From positions 1 through 36,768 of the forward strand of contig JAJYWO010000016.1 of NCBI GenBank assembly GCA_021791445.1: a stretch of 36,768 nucleotides of DNA, given 5' to 3'. Source of the DNA: a bacterium (GTDB lineage Bacteria > Patescibacteriota > Minisyncoccia > UBA6257 > UBA9933). Numbering within the stretch: position 1 is the stretch's first letter; every line of letters begins with the position of its first letter. The notes under the pieces are model-generated. The model saw only the letters and a list, made by a program, of their open reading frames with translations, did no database searches and was not told the origin of the DNA. Below, one piece after another: positions 25,153 to 36,768 of this stretch. Position numbers and translations under genes: made by a program.

Positions 25153-26004
25153 ATTGCTTGTTAGAAACTTAACATTGGCGTTCCCACGTAGCGAGCGGAT
25201 TTCCCGCACTACGCGAGCTCTAATGCATTTTTTGTTTTAATTTATACATTTTAATCAATCCTGATTTGGTTAAATGTTCGTTATTTTTTATCCGTTTCAT
25301 TAATCCACAAAATATCTTAAAATCCTTCACTTTTGATTTTAATTTTAATTTGTGTTTTTTGAAAAACGGCATAATTACATTTTCCAAATCTTCTCGTTTC
25401 GTTACTTCATAACGATAACAGTTTTGATGATTAAACCGGTTGTCTTTTTGAAAATAAACATTGCCGCAGCCAAAAAATTTTTTTAATTCATAGAGAATGT
25501 TTTTATCTTTCTCTATAAGTTTAATATAAAATCTTGGTTCCGCTTTTACGCGCCTTTTGATAATTTTATTTTCTTCCGGATTGCGGATAAAAACAGTAAA
25601 ACCGCCTTCTCCGTCAATTAAACCGACAATATAATCTGGATTAATCATTTTAGATTAGAGAGAATCCTTCTCCGCCATCAGGCGGATACTATAATTCAGC
25701 TGACTTCTGACGCTGCGTAAGTTTCATTATACTCCGCCTTAGGCGGAATAACAACGTCAGATCTCCCGAGGTTAGTTAATATTCTGTTCCAAACATCCTA
25801 AACGAGCTTTTTAAATAATCTTCTCCATCCTCACCACCCAATGATGAATCGATTAACTCTTTTTTTGTTTAGGCTGTCTTTTATCTCTTTGCCCTCCGCC
25901 GCCAATCTCGCGATCAACGACTGCAATTTGATTACGTTCCGATGACGAAATCGGAAGAATGGATTTTAACCATTTAGAACAATAACCTGCTCGGCGCGTT
26001 TATT
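25153..26004 (-). other. 16S rRNA intervening sequence (about 852 nt), tentatively group I
   Basis: Interrupts GUACUCAC | CGCCCGUC (near E. coli 1399/1400); encodes a LAGLIDADG-like ORF; weak group-I-like core motifs (CAAAUUGC; ACUAA/UAUAGU). Confidence 0.82.
25220..25648 (-). CDS. LAGLIDADG-family homing endonuclease (intron-encoded)
   Basis: YIVGLIDGEGGFTVFIR...RFYIKLIEKDKNILYELKKFFGCGNVYF. Confidence 0.88.
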   Translation of the reverse strand: MINPDYIVGLIDGEGGFTVFIRNPEENKIIKRRVKAEPRFYIKLIEKDKNILYELKKFFGCGNVYFQKDNRFNHQNCYRYEVTKREDLENVIMPFFKKHKLKLKSKVKDFKIFCGLMKRIKNNEHLTKSGLIKMYKLKQKMH

Positions 26005-26938
26005 GTGAGTACAGGACTCGAGAACGTATTCACCGCGCCATAGCTGATGCGCGATTACTAGCGATTCCAACTTCATGAGGGCGAGTTGCAGCCCTCAATC
26101 CGAACTGAGGCCGATTTTGATGGGATTGGCTCCAGCTTGCGCTTTCGCGACCCATTGTATCGGCCATTGTAGCATGAGTGTTGCCCAGGGTATCAAAGGG
26201 CCATGCGGATTTGACGTCATCCTCGCCTTCCTCCGCGTTAAACACGGCAGTCTCTCGTGACACTTATAACACGAGATAAGGGTTGCGCTCGTTACCCCAC
26301 TGAAGGGAACAATTCAAATCACGAGCTGACGGCAACCATGCAGCACCTGTCCAAATGTCCTTGTGAGACCTCCAACGTTTCCATCGGAGTTCATTTGGAT
26401 TTCTAACCCTGGTAAGGTTCCTCGCGTACCGTCGAATTAAACCTCATGCTCCACCGCTTGTGCGAGTCCCCGTCTATTCCTTTGAGTTTTAAACTTGCGT
26501 TCGTACTTCCCAGGCGGTCTACTTAACGCGTTAGCTTCGCCGCCGAGAGGGTCGATACTCCCAACAGCTAGTAGACATTGTTTAGGGCGTGGACTACAAG
26601 GGTATCTAATCCTTTTTGCTACCCACGCTTTCGCGGCTCAAAGTCAGGAACGTCCCAGCAGAATGCCTTCGCCTTTGGTGTTCCAGCCGATATCAACGGA
26701 TTTCACCCCTACACCGGCTGTTCCATCTGCCTTTAACGCCCTCTAGTTTGGCAGTTTTCAACGCAGCCCCAAGGTTAAGCCCTGAGATTTAACGTCAAAC
26801 TTGCCAAGCCTCCTGCCCGCGCTTTACGCCCAATAAATCCGGATAACGCTTGAGGTCTCTGTATTACCGCTGCTGCTGGCACAGAGTTAGCAACCTCTTA
26901 TTCCCACGGTACAATCACCGTAGTTTTTCCCGTGGAAA

Positions 26939-26977
<39 letters not shown>

Positions 26978-27368
26978 GTCGCTCCATCAGGCTTTCGCCC
27001 ATTGTGGAATATTCTCGACTGCTGCCACCCGTAGGTGTACGAGCCGTGTCTCAGTCTCGTCGTTGGAGGTCAGCCTCTCAGCCCTCCTACCGGTCGTAGC
27101 CTTGGTGAGCCATTACCTCACCAACTAGCTGATCGGACCTAGGCCAATCATAAAGCGTCTTGCGACTTTGCCCTTGCGGGAATATTTGGAATTACCTCAT
27201 CTTTCGACAAGCTATGCCAAACTTTATGGTATGTACCAGGGTGTTACTAACTCGTTCGCCGCTAACACAATTATTGATGTAATCACAAATTGTATTCGCT
27301 CGACTTGCATGCCTTATCCACGCCGCCAGCGTTCATCCTGAGCTAGGATCAAACTCTCAAATAAAAGT

Positions 27369-27432
27369 AGTTAGTAGTAAGTAATTAGTAGAAAGCAAAA
27401 CGCTAACTACTGGCTACTTACTACATTCTACT
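27369..27432. repeat. pair of opposed degenerate 7-bp tandem arrays upstream of 16S
   Basis: TAGTTAG TAGTAAG TAATTAG TAGAAAG ... TAACTAC TGGCTAC TTACTAC ATTCTAC. Confidence 0.7.
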
Positions 27433-27589
27433 CGAATAAAATTGGGACAACTAAAAAAATTCTGATTACTCTCGCTTTTGGAAAAGCGAGTCATTAAATT
27501 ATCAAAGTTCCTTCCATTACAGACAAATACCATTATAAGGACGCGGCGGGACTTGTCAAGAGAAAAAAGCCGTGTTAATATGCTTTAAT

Positions 27590-27838
27590 ATGAAAAAAGA
27601 AATTCACCCCCAATATCACCAAAAAGCGAAAGTCCAGTGCGCGTGCGGCGCCCATTTTACCGTCGGCTCCACAAAGCCGGAAATTAAAATTGAAATCTGC
27701 GGCAATTGCCACCCTTTTTACACCGGCAAAGAAAAAATGATTGACACAATGGGAAGAATTGAAAGATTCAAAGCGAGAAGCGCGAAGAAAAAAGAAATCA
27801 CTCCCAAGAAACCGCGAATAAAAAAATCTTCAAAATGA
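27590..27838 (+). CDS. rpmE: 50S ribosomal protein L31 (Cys-containing form)
   Basis: [63 protein letters not shown]. Confidence 0.94.
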   Translation: MKKEIHPQYHQKAKVQCACGAHFTVGSTKPEIKIEICGNCHPFYTGKEKMIDTMGRIERFKARSAKKKEITPKKPRIKKSSK

Positions 27839-27839
27839 A

Positions 27840-28571
27840 ATGAATAAGATTATTCTTGAAATCCGCGCCGGCGCGGGCGGAGACGAAGCCGCTATTTTCG
27901 CCGGCGACCTTGTGAGAATGTATCAAAAATACGCCGCCCAAAAAGGCTGGAAATTTTTTGAAATCGACTCCAATCAAACCTCTCTTGAAGGTTATAAAAC
28001 TTTTATCGGTAAAATTTCCGCCGAAGGCAGAGGAGAAAATGTTTACGAATTACTGAAACAAGAGTCGGGAACGCACCGCATTCAAAGAATTCCCAAAACC
28101 GAAAAATCCGGCCGTGTCCACACTTCAACCGCCACTGTCGCCGTTCTTCCGGAAATAGAAGCTAAAGAAGTTGAAATAAATCAAAACGATTTGGAAGTCA
28201 CTTTTTCAAGAGCCGGCGGACCGGGCGGCCAAAATGTCAATAAAGTTGAAACAGCGGTCAGAATTCTGCACAAGCCGAGCGGCATTGTCGTTTCTTCGCG
28301 AACCGAACGTTCGCAGCACGCCAACCGCGAATCCGCGATGTCGATTCTTCGCGCCAAACTTTATGAAATCCAACAGCAAACCGAGGCGCAAAAACTGGGA
28401 ATCGACCGCAAAGAACAAATCGGCACAGCCGACCGCTCGGAAAAAATAAGGACTTACAATTTCCCGGACGATAGAATCACCGACCACCGCTTTAACGTTA
28501 AAGTCCACAATATCGAAAAAGTGCTTAATGGAGACCTTGATATTCTTCTGAAAAAAATCCACAAAAATTAA
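27840..28571 (+). CDS. prfA: peptide chain release factor 1, lacking the N-terminal domain
   Basis: [27 protein letters not shown] (PxT) motif; [17 protein letters not shown]; only 243 aa. Confidence 0.9.
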   Translation: MNKIILEIRAGAGGDEAAIFAGDLVRMYQKYAAQKGWKFFEIDSNQTSLEGYKTFIGKISAEGRGENVYELLKQESGTHRIQRIPKTEKSGRVHTSTATVAVLPEIEAKEVEINQNDLEVTFSRAGGPGGQNVNKVETAVRILHKPSGIVVSSRTERSQHANRESAMSILRAKLYEIQQQTEAQKLGIDRKEQIGTADRSEKIRTYNFPDDRITDHRFNVKVHNIEKVLNGDLDILLKKIHKN

Positions 28572-28621
28572 TACGCATAGGCGGGGCGTGAGCGGGTTGA
28601 AGAAATAATTTTGCGTTTGCT

Positions 28622-29998
28622 TTAACCCGATATTGTCTCTATATCATCCTCAAACTTAACGGCCCTATCCGCCACGCGATAGCCGTATCTGCCCACACTC
28701 ATATAACTCTTGTAATTTTTTCCGGCGTAATATTTGGCCGCCGCGCAATTCTCCTGCGAAAAAGAACTGGAATAAATTTGCTTGCAGGAAGTAAGCCCGT
28801 CTTTAAGGTAAAGCGCGGTCGCCGTAAAAGCGTCAAAATTATTAAACGGCGAAGCTGGGTCGGCGCCGGTAACTTCCGCAACGCGGGATTCGTACAATTC
28901 CCATGTTGTCGGCATAAATTGCGCCGGCCCCATGGCGCCGCCGTAAGCGCCGTCAGACGCTATTGGACAAGAAACAGGGGTAGTATCCGGATTCATTTTT
29001 AATTCTTCCATAAATCGCAAAAACGCCGGCTTTTGAGAATTACTCATCACCGTTTTGCTTCCATTGTTGCGCGGAGTGTTGTAATAGCATTTGCCAAGAT
29101 TGGCGCCGATTGTTCCGTTTATGGCCGACTCTTGGGTAAGAATCGCCAAAATAAACGCCGCGCGCACGCCCGTCGCTCTTTCCGCGGCTTGGGCGATTTT
29201 TACGGCTTCGCCGAACGGCAATTCTCCGCCGCCGAGCATTCTGAATATCCTACTCCTGATTTCAGCCGCGGTTTTTTTCGTTTCCACAAGCATTTTTTGA
29301 TATTCCGATTCCTTGCCTTTGGTGGTTTTTAATAAGCTGTTTTTTTGAGTTTGCGTTTTTTGAACGGTTGATTTCTGAGAATCCATATAATTTTTTAATT
29401 CTTGCGCATCGGTCCGCTCCAGCGCCAATGATTCTTTGGCGTCAACCAAGCCTTGTTTTAAATCAACAATTCTCCTCAAAACGGTTTTCAAATTATCCTG
29501 CACTTTCATCAAGCCGTTCAAATTGTTCATAAAATCCGAAAGATTGTCGTTCGCCAAAAATATCTCAACCGTTCCCCTTCTTTCATTTTCATAAATATTG
29601 CGCAAAACTTCCGCCAGCGCTTTTTGGTTAAAATCAATGTCTTTCCCCGTAGAATTTATTTTTGATTGAGTGAGTTTAATTTCATCATTAAGTTTTTTAA
29701 TGCTAAGATTGGTCGCTTTTATTTTGGCGTTAAGGCTGATGATATTGGCATTCAATTTGTTTATTTCCGACTGCAAAGTGTTGCCTTGTTTTTTCAGTTT
29801 CGCGATTTCCGCTTCCTGTTCTTCTATCTGCTTTTCGTATTTTTCCAATTCCGCTTCAAGCGCCTTACGCTCTTCTTCCAAAACCGGATCTTGGGCGTTC
29901 GCAACAATAAAAAAACCCGCCATCGCGGCAATGATCACGATAAGCGCGTAAAATTTATAAGTCTTAGTGGACCGATGAGTCCTATTGGTCCTGTCCAT
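28622..29998 (-). CDS. coiled-coil protein with C-terminal lytic-transglycosylase-like domain
   Basis: N-terminal TM, long PcsB/EnvC-like coiled coil, then AFILAILTQESAING...GAMGPAQFMPTTWELY...FNNFDAFTATALYL. Confidence 0.85.
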   Translation of the reverse strand: MDRTNRTHRSTKTYKFYALIVIIAAMAGFFIVANAQDPVLEEERKALEAELEKYEKQIEEQEAEIAKLKKQGNTLQSEINKLNANIISLNAKIKATNLSIKKLNDEIKLTQSKINSTGKDIDFNQKALAEVLRNIYENERRGTVEIFLANDNLSDFMNNLNGLMKVQDNLKTVLRRIVDLKQGLVDAKESLALERTDAQELKNYMDSQKSTVQKTQTQKNSLLKTTKGKESEYQKMLVETKKTAAEIRSRIFRMLGGGELPFGEAVKIAQAAERATGVRAAFILAILTQESAINGTIGANLGKCYYNTPRNNGSKTVMSNSQKPAFLRFMEELKMNPDTTPVSCPIASDGAYGGAMGPAQFMPTTWELYESRVAEVTGADPASPFNNFDAFTATALYLKDGLTSCKQIYSSSFSQENCAAAKYYAGKNYKSYMSVGRYGYRVADRAVKFEDDIETISG

Positions 29999-30001
29999 TT
30001 T

Positions 30002-30637
30002 TTATTCCGCGGCTTTTTCCTTTTCTCTCGCTTCTTTCTTTTCTTCGGTCTCAACTTTAACGTCTTCCACGCTAACCGCCGGCGCGACTTCTTCCACTTT
30101 CGGTTCAACAATGGTCGCTATCGCGGTTTCCAAGTCAACTAAAATTTTAACGTCTTTGCCTAAATCAATGTCTTTAACCAAAATACTTTCGCCGATCTTA
30201 TCTAATTTCGCCAAATCAATCTCAACGCGGTGCGGCAAATTGGCGGGCAAAGCTTCAATTTCCAATTCATGAATCGCTTTAATCAAAACTCCGCCTTCTT
30301 TCACTGCCGGCGATTCACCGACAAATACAACCGGAATGTTCACGCGGATTTTCTCGTCCATTCTTACGCCGTAAAAATCAATATGCGAAACATTGTCGGT
30401 CAAAGCGTCTTTCTGGACATCATGAATAAGAGCGTTAATTTTTTTGCCATCAACATTCAGCTTTATAATCGTGCTTTCGCCAACTTCCTTGAAAATTTTA
30501 TTGAATTCCTTCGCCGGAACGCTCAAATGCAAATTTTCCGTTCCATGGCCGTAAAATTCCGCCGGAATCAAATTCTGCTTTCTTAAAACGCTTAAATTCT
30601 TCCCCAATATTTCTCTTTTTTGAGCTGTTAATTCCAT
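30002..30637 (-). CDS. rplY: 50S ribosomal protein L25 (TL5/CTC form)
   Basis: KREILGKNLSVLRKQNLIPAEFYGHGTENLHLSVPAKEFNKIF...GGVLIKAIHELEIEALPANLP. Confidence 0.93.
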   Translation of the reverse strand: MELTAQKREILGKNLSVLRKQNLIPAEFYGHGTENLHLSVPAKEFNKIFKEVGESTIIKLNVDGKKINALIHDVQKDALTDNVSHIDFYGVRMDEKIRVNIPVVFVGESPAVKEGGVLIKAIHELEIEALPANLPHRVEIDLAKLDKIGESILVKDIDLGKDVKILVDLETAIATIVEPKVEEVAPAVSVEDVKVETEEKKEAREKEKAAE

Positions 30638-30643
30638 GTTATT

Positions 30644-32278
<1,635 letters not shown>

Positions 32279-32385
32279 CTAATTTAATAATTTTAAATTT
32301 CTAATTTTAAATTTTAAATAAATAACTTAATGACCTAATTTTAATTTAAAATTCAATCGATTAAAATTTAATTAAAATTCAAAAT

Positions 32386-32676
32386 TTAAAATTCTAAAAC
32401 TGCGAGTATATCTTCTTCCTCTCCGACCAAATATTTTTTCCCTTCAATTTCAATCTCGTCCGGGCCGTATTTTTTAAACAAAACAACATCTCCGGCTTTC
32501 ACGGACATCGGAATCCGCTCGCCGTTTTCTTTCATCTTTCCGGGACCCGCAAAAACAATCTTGCCCTTTACGGGCTTTTCTTTTTCAACGGTTTCCGGAA
32601 GCACAATCCCCGATTCCGTCTTCTTTTCTTCCTCAATTACTTCAATAAAAATATGATTTGACAATGGTTTTATCAT
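32386..32676 (-). CDS. groES: co-chaperonin GroES
   Basis: IKPLSNHIFIEVIEEEKKTESGIVLPETVEKEKPVKGKIVFAGPGK...VLFKKYGPDEIEIEGKKYLVGEEEDILAV. Confidence 0.96.
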   Translation of the reverse strand: MIKPLSNHIFIEVIEEEKKTESGIVLPETVEKEKPVKGKIVFAGPGKMKENGERIPMSVKAGDVVLFKKYGPDEIEIEGKKYLVGEEEDILAVLEF

Positions 32677-32826
32677 TTAAACCATTATAATCGGGAGTTT
32701 TTCTTTGTCAATGAAAAAAAGAATTAATATTAAATTACTTCTGGTGATATTTTTTTAATTTCCGACATAAAAAAATCTTTTAATTCATCAATGGTAAGCG
32801 GTTTAACTATTCCGAATTACAAGGAA

Positions 32827-35127
32827 TTATTTCAGGGCGATTTTTAGCACTTCGTCCATATGCTTAACGAATCTGAAATCCAATTTCTTTCTGATTTCTT
32901 CAGGGATGTCCGTTAAATTTTTTTCGTTGTCTTTCGGCAAAACCACCATTTCGACGCCGGCCCGATGGGCGGCCAAAACTTTTTCCTTAACTCCACCGAT
33001 TTCCAAAACTTTTCCGGTCAGCGTAATTTCTCCGGTCAATCCCACTTCTTTTTTAATCGGTTTTTTCTTTAAAGCGGAAACCAAAGCCGCGGCAATGGCA
33101 ATGCCGGCCGAAGGCCCGTCTTTAGGAATGGCGCCGGCCGGCACGTGAATGTGGATATCCGATTTCGCGTAAAAATTCGGGTTAAAATTAAGTTCTCGGC
33201 TTTTTGAACGGACATAGGATAAAGCCGCTTTCGCGGATTCCTGCATAACGTCTCCGAGCTGGCCGGTCAGCGTCAAAGTCCCTTTTCCCGGGACAATCAT
33301 CGTTTCAATCAAAATAATGTCTCCGCCGACCGGAGTCCAAGCCAAACCGGTGGCGATGCCGATTTCATCCTTGGCTTCGGCCATCGTAATCAAAAATTTT
33401 TCCGGCCCCAAAAAATCAAAAATGTTCGATTCGTCGACGATGATTTTCTTTTTAGCTTTCTCCTCGGCAATCCGTTTGGCGACTTTTCTGGCGATTTCCG
33501 ACAATTCCCTTTCTAAATTTCTGACGCCGGCTTCCCGCGTGTACTTATGAATAATTTTCCTGATTGCCGCGTCTTCTATTTGAAGCAAAGAAACAGTTAA
33601 GCCGTTGGCCGACAAAACCCGGGGAATTAAAAACTTTTTGGCGATGTGAAATTTTTCCTCATCGGTGTAGCCTGGAAATTCAATCACTTCCATCCGGTCT
33701 CTCAAAGCCGGCGGAATCGGGTCGAGAATGTTGGCGGTGGTGATGAAAAAAACTTCTGAAAGGTCGAACGGCGCTTCAATATAATGGTCGGAAAAAGCCT
33801 TGTTTTGCTGAGGGTCCAACGCTTCCAAAAGCGCGGCCGAAGGGTCGCCGCGAAAATCGGCGCCGATTTTATCAATTTCATCCATCATAAAAACCGGATT
33901 TTTAACGCCGGCATTTTTCATTCCCTGAATAATTCTTCCCGGTAAAGCGCCGACGTAAGTCCGGCGATGGCCCCTGATTTCCGCCTCGTCCCGAATACCG
34001 CCCAAAGAAATCCGGACAAATTTTCTGTCCAAGGCCCGGGCAATCGACTGGCCGACCGAAGTCTTGCCGGTGCCCGGCGGCCCGACAAAACAAAGAATGG
34101 TTCCACCGCCTTTTCCTTTGGTCAATTTTTGAACCGCCAAATATTCCAAAACTCTTTCCTTGGCTTTTTCCAAACCGTAATGGTCTTCGTCCAAAACTTC
34201 CTTGGCTTTTTTTAACTCCAATTTGGTTTTGCTTTTAGCGCTCCAGGGAAGTTCAATCAACCAATCCAGATAAGTTCTGATAAAAGGCGCCTCGGCGCTG
34301 AAAACCGTCATCGTTCTTAAACGATGAAGCTCTTTTAAGGCTCTTTCTTCGACGGCTTTCGGCATTTTCGCCTGAATAATTTTCTTTTCCAGGTCGGCGT
34401 ACTCTTTTTCTTCTTCGTAGATTCCCAGCTCTTTTTCAATCGCTCTCATCTGCTCCCTTAAAATGATTTCTTTCTGTTCTTTGGTTAATTTCCTTCTGAC
34501 CTCCCGCTGAATTCTTCTTTCCGCTTCAATAATATCCAATTCCTCCGCCAATTTTTTATTAAGAAATTCAAGACGCTTTTTTACGTCCGGCTCCTCGAGA
34601 AGTTTTATTTTGTCCGGAAAATCGATTCTTATGGCCGCCGAAACGATGTCGCCGATTTTTTCCGGCGGAACGTATTCTTTTTGAATTTCGCCGATGACCG
34701 CCCAGGGCAAGGTGCCCTCCAATTGAATCAATCTCTTGAATTGGTCAAAAACGCTTCGGGAAAGCGCTTCCAGTTCCGTCGTGATTTCTTCTTTTTCTTC
34801 CGGAATTATTTCAAATTCCGCCTTGTTGATGTTTTTCTCCGAAAAAACGCGAAGGATTTTTATCCGCTTGGTTCCTTCGACGGTGACGCCGATAATCGAC
34901 GGACCTAATTGCCAGAATTGAAAAATTTTCACGATCGTGCCGATCGGGCTGTTTTCGGCGTTTTTTTGGAAAATTAAAACCAGTTGGCCGTCGCCTTTCA
35001 ACGCTTCGTTGACGGCGCTAATCGCTTCATTGCCCTGCAAAATCAAGGGTATTTTTTCAACCGGAAAAACTACGGCTTTCCTTAAAAGCGTGAAAGGGCA
35101 AATTTTCCTTTCGTTAGGCTTGGGCAT
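32827..35127 (-). CDS. lon: ATP-dependent protease Lon
   Basis: FVGPPGTGKTSVGQSIARALDRKFVRISLGGIRDEAEIRGHRRTYVGALPGRIIQ; PAGAIPKDGPSAGIAIA Ser-Lys dyad region. Confidence 0.97.
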   Translation of the reverse strand: MPKPNERKICPFTLLRKAVVFPVEKIPLILQGNEAISAVNEALKGDGQLVLIFQKNAENSPIGTIVKIFQFWQLGPSIIGVTVEGTKRIKILRVFSEKNINKAEFEIIPEEKEEITTELEALSRSVFDQFKRLIQLEGTLPWAVIGEIQKEYVPPEKIGDIVSAAIRIDFPDKIKLLEEPDVKKRLEFLNKKLAEELDIIEAERRIQREVRRKLTKEQKEIILREQMRAIEKELGIYEEEKEYADLEKKIIQAKMPKAVEERALKELHRLRTMTVFSAEAPFIRTYLDWLIELPWSAKSKTKLELKKAKEVLDEDHYGLEKAKERVLEYLAVQKLTKGKGGGTILCFVGPPGTGKTSVGQSIARALDRKFVRISLGGIRDEAEIRGHRRTYVGALPGRIIQGMKNAGVKNPVFMMDEIDKIGADFRGDPSAALLEALDPQQNKAFSDHYIEAPFDLSEVFFITTANILDPIPPALRDRMEVIEFPGYTDEEKFHIAKKFLIPRVLSANGLTVSLLQIEDAAIRKIIHKYTREAGVRNLERELSEIARKVAKRIAEEKAKKKIIVDESNIFDFLGPEKFLITMAEAKDEIGIATGLAWTPVGGDIILIETMIVPGKGTLTLTGQLGDVMQESAKAALSYVRSKSRELNFNPNFYAKSDIHIHVPAGAIPKDGPSAGIAIAAALVSALKKKPIKKEVGLTGEITLTGKVLEIGGVKEKVLAAHRAGVEMVVLPKDNEKNLTDIPEEIRKKLDFRFVKHMDEVLKIALK

Positions 35128-35203
35128 TTCTTTTATTATAACATAATGCCTCGTCAGCTTAAATATATGCCAATAGAAATTTAGAAATTAAAGACTTTTT
35201 TTG

Positions 35204-36433
35204 TTATTTTTGAAGGCAGAAATTAATTTTATTTTCTAACTCTTCTATCTTTTTCTGCTGTTCTTTTATCGCTTCCACTAAAACAGGGGTAATTTTGGAA
35301 TAGTCTAATGATTTATACCCTTGTTCGTCTGCGGAAACGATTTCCGGCAATACCTTTTCAACATCCTGGGCGATAAAACCTAAGGATTGTTTATCGCTGT
35401 CTTTCCATTTGAAACTTACGCCTTGAAGGTTAAGTGTTTTATTTAGCGCGTCCGTAATAATTGAAACATCTTCTTTCTTTCTGATATCGGAAAAGACATT
35501 CCAGGCGTTGGCAATGGCTGAAGTGCCGTCTCCTGAAGCGCCGACCTGTAATTTATATCCCGGCGTCGTCGTCCCGATGCCGACGTTGCCACCCAATGGG
35601 TTAATGCTGTAGGGATAACCGGCTAACTGACCATTGGCTGCATCCCATTTCCCAGATTGCTGCCAGAAAAAATTCTCACCAGCAGCACTTCCAAAAAATA
35701 CATTTCCGTTCCATTGACCATTACCACCAGCCCTAAAATATGCCTTTGACCTAATATCAGAAACTGTTGGTGCGCTATTAGCATTATCTGTACCAATGTG
35801 CAAGGGCACACTCGGCCCCGTCGTCCCGATGCCGACGTTGCCGGTACTACCTTGTAGAAATAACTGCTTCTCAACACCACTGCCTATCGCAAGATCGGTT
35901 GTTGCATCTATGTTAGTTCTTGCAACTATACTGACGAGATTATTGCTAATCTCATCGTTGATATATAACTTTCTACCTTGTCCCTGAAAAGTCGCTAATG
36001 TCCATGCGCCACTATTATCCATAACATGCAACTTCGCCCCCGGCGTCGTTGTCCCGATGCCGACGTTGCCGTTTTTTAAGGTTAAAACATCTGTGCTGGA
36101 AGCGTTGATTATCAAGGCGCTGTCAGTTCCGACTTTGAAAATCACGGGATTAGCGGCGCCGACTCTGTTTAATCCAAGAAGGGAATCAGTGGAACTGGAA
36201 ATAGTAAGGAAATAATTCGGGGTTGTGGTGCCCATTCCGATTCTGTTGTTTGAATCCGCGAATAATGTCTGACCAGCGGGATTGGGTGGAGAAGCAGTCG
36301 GCGGATTCCAGCTAAAAACGAATTTAAGAATCAATAAACTTAGAAATAAAATTGCGAAAAATAAAGAGGAAAAGAAATACGGCTTGTCGGAATGAGATGT
36401 TAATTTTTTAAAAAAATTAAATATTTTATTCAT
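35204..36433 (-). CDS. surface/fibre-like protein with NVGIGTTTPG repeats and C-terminal S74 chaperone domain
   Basis: N-terminal TM; repeated GNVGIGTT(T/G)P; SDIRKKEDVSIITDALNKTLNLQGVSFKWKDSDKQSLGFIAQDVEKVLPEIV. Confidence 0.88.
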   Translation of the reverse strand: MNKIFNFFKKLTSHSDKPYFFSSLFFAILFLSLLILKFVFSWNPPTASPPNPAGQTLFADSNNRIGMGTTTPNYFLTISSSTDSLLGLNRVGAANPVIFKVGTDSALIINASSTDVLTLKNGNVGIGTTTPGAKLHVMDNSGAWTLATFQGQGRKLYINDEISNNLVSIVARTNIDATTDLAIGSGVEKQLFLQGSTGNVGIGTTGPSVPLHIGTDNANSAPTVSDIRSKAYFRAGGNGQWNGNVFFGSAAGENFFWQQSGKWDAANGQLAGYPYSINPLGGNVGIGTTTPGYKLQVGASGDGTSAIANAWNVFSDIRKKEDVSIITDALNKTLNLQGVSFKWKDSDKQSLGFIAQDVEKVLPEIVSADEQGYKSLDYSKITPVLVEAIKEQQKKIEELENKINFCLQK

Positions 36434-36500
36434 TTATTTTTAGATTCTGATATGGCTTTTATCAACTTTTGAAAAAATTCCACGGTTTTTATGTAAATTT

Positions 36501-36768
36501 TTATTTTCCATTTTCTAATTTTTCCAGGCGAAATTTAAGAAAATTGTTTTCTGTTTTTAATTCTTCTATCTGCTTCTGCTGCTCCTTAACAGCCCCCAAT
36601 AAAATTGCGCTGAATTTGGAATAATCAATAGATTTATAGCCTTTGTCGTCTGTAAAAACCAGTTCAGGGAATACTTTTTCAACTTCCTGAGCGATAAAGC
36701 CGATTTGATGTTTTGCGTCGGCGCCATTTTTCCAATTAAATCCTACGGCGCTAATGTTATCTAATTTT
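36501..36768 (-). CDS. second S74 chaperone-domain protein, truncated by the window edge
   Basis: ...KLDNISAVGFNWKNGADAKHQIGFIAQEVEKVFPELVFTDDKGYKSIDYSKFSAILLGAVKEQQKQIEELKTENNFLKFRLEKLENGK*. Confidence 0.8.
   Translation of the reverse strand, partial: KLDNISAVGFNWKNGADAKHQIGFIAQEVEKVFPELVFTDDKGYKSIDYSKFSAILLGAVKEQQKQIEELKTENNFLKFRLEKLENGK

Noticed and set aside
35204-36768. Prophage region
   Set aside because: S74 chaperone domain alone is insufficient; no capsid, terminase or integrase genes visible.

Overview
This 36.8 kb window looks like chromosome from a Candidate Phyla Radiation (Patescibacteria/Parcubacteria-like) bacterium. The lineage is inferred from the divergent, intron-bearing 16S gene, the compact housekeeping content and the style of the repeats; no search was run. 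Content: a TraD/VirB4-like ATPase, a GT39-type glycosyltransferase, a Cys-rich repeat secreted protein, ychF, cupin, rplS, uppS, cca, HIT, an ECF-like sigma factor with a membrane partner, HU, rny, gpmI, DUF192, argS, smpB-ssrA, infC-rpmI-rplT, NUDIX, a type IV pilin, a response regulator, a stand-alone 16S rRNA with a LAGLIDADG intron, rpmE, an N-terminally truncated prfA, a coiled-coil/lytic transglycosylase protein, rplY, groEL, groES, lon, two S74-chaperone surface proteins and eight tRNAs. The most interesting signals are: (1) the 16S 3' tail reads ...UGGAACA-AUUAAAC where CCUCCUU is expected, so no anti-Shine-Dalgarno is visible, and many genes have a TATAAT-like box only 6-9 nt before the start codon (predicted leaderless mRNAs); (2) a dense family of short palindromes and degenerate 7-8 bp tandem arrays, several carried in frame inside genes; (3) a mutually exclusive RNA fold upstream of rpmI-rplT; (4) tRNA-associated duplications and inverted repeats; (5) a Cys-repeat secreted protein next to an NPF-repeat membrane protein; (6) a mimic of the ychF start interrupted by a palindrome.
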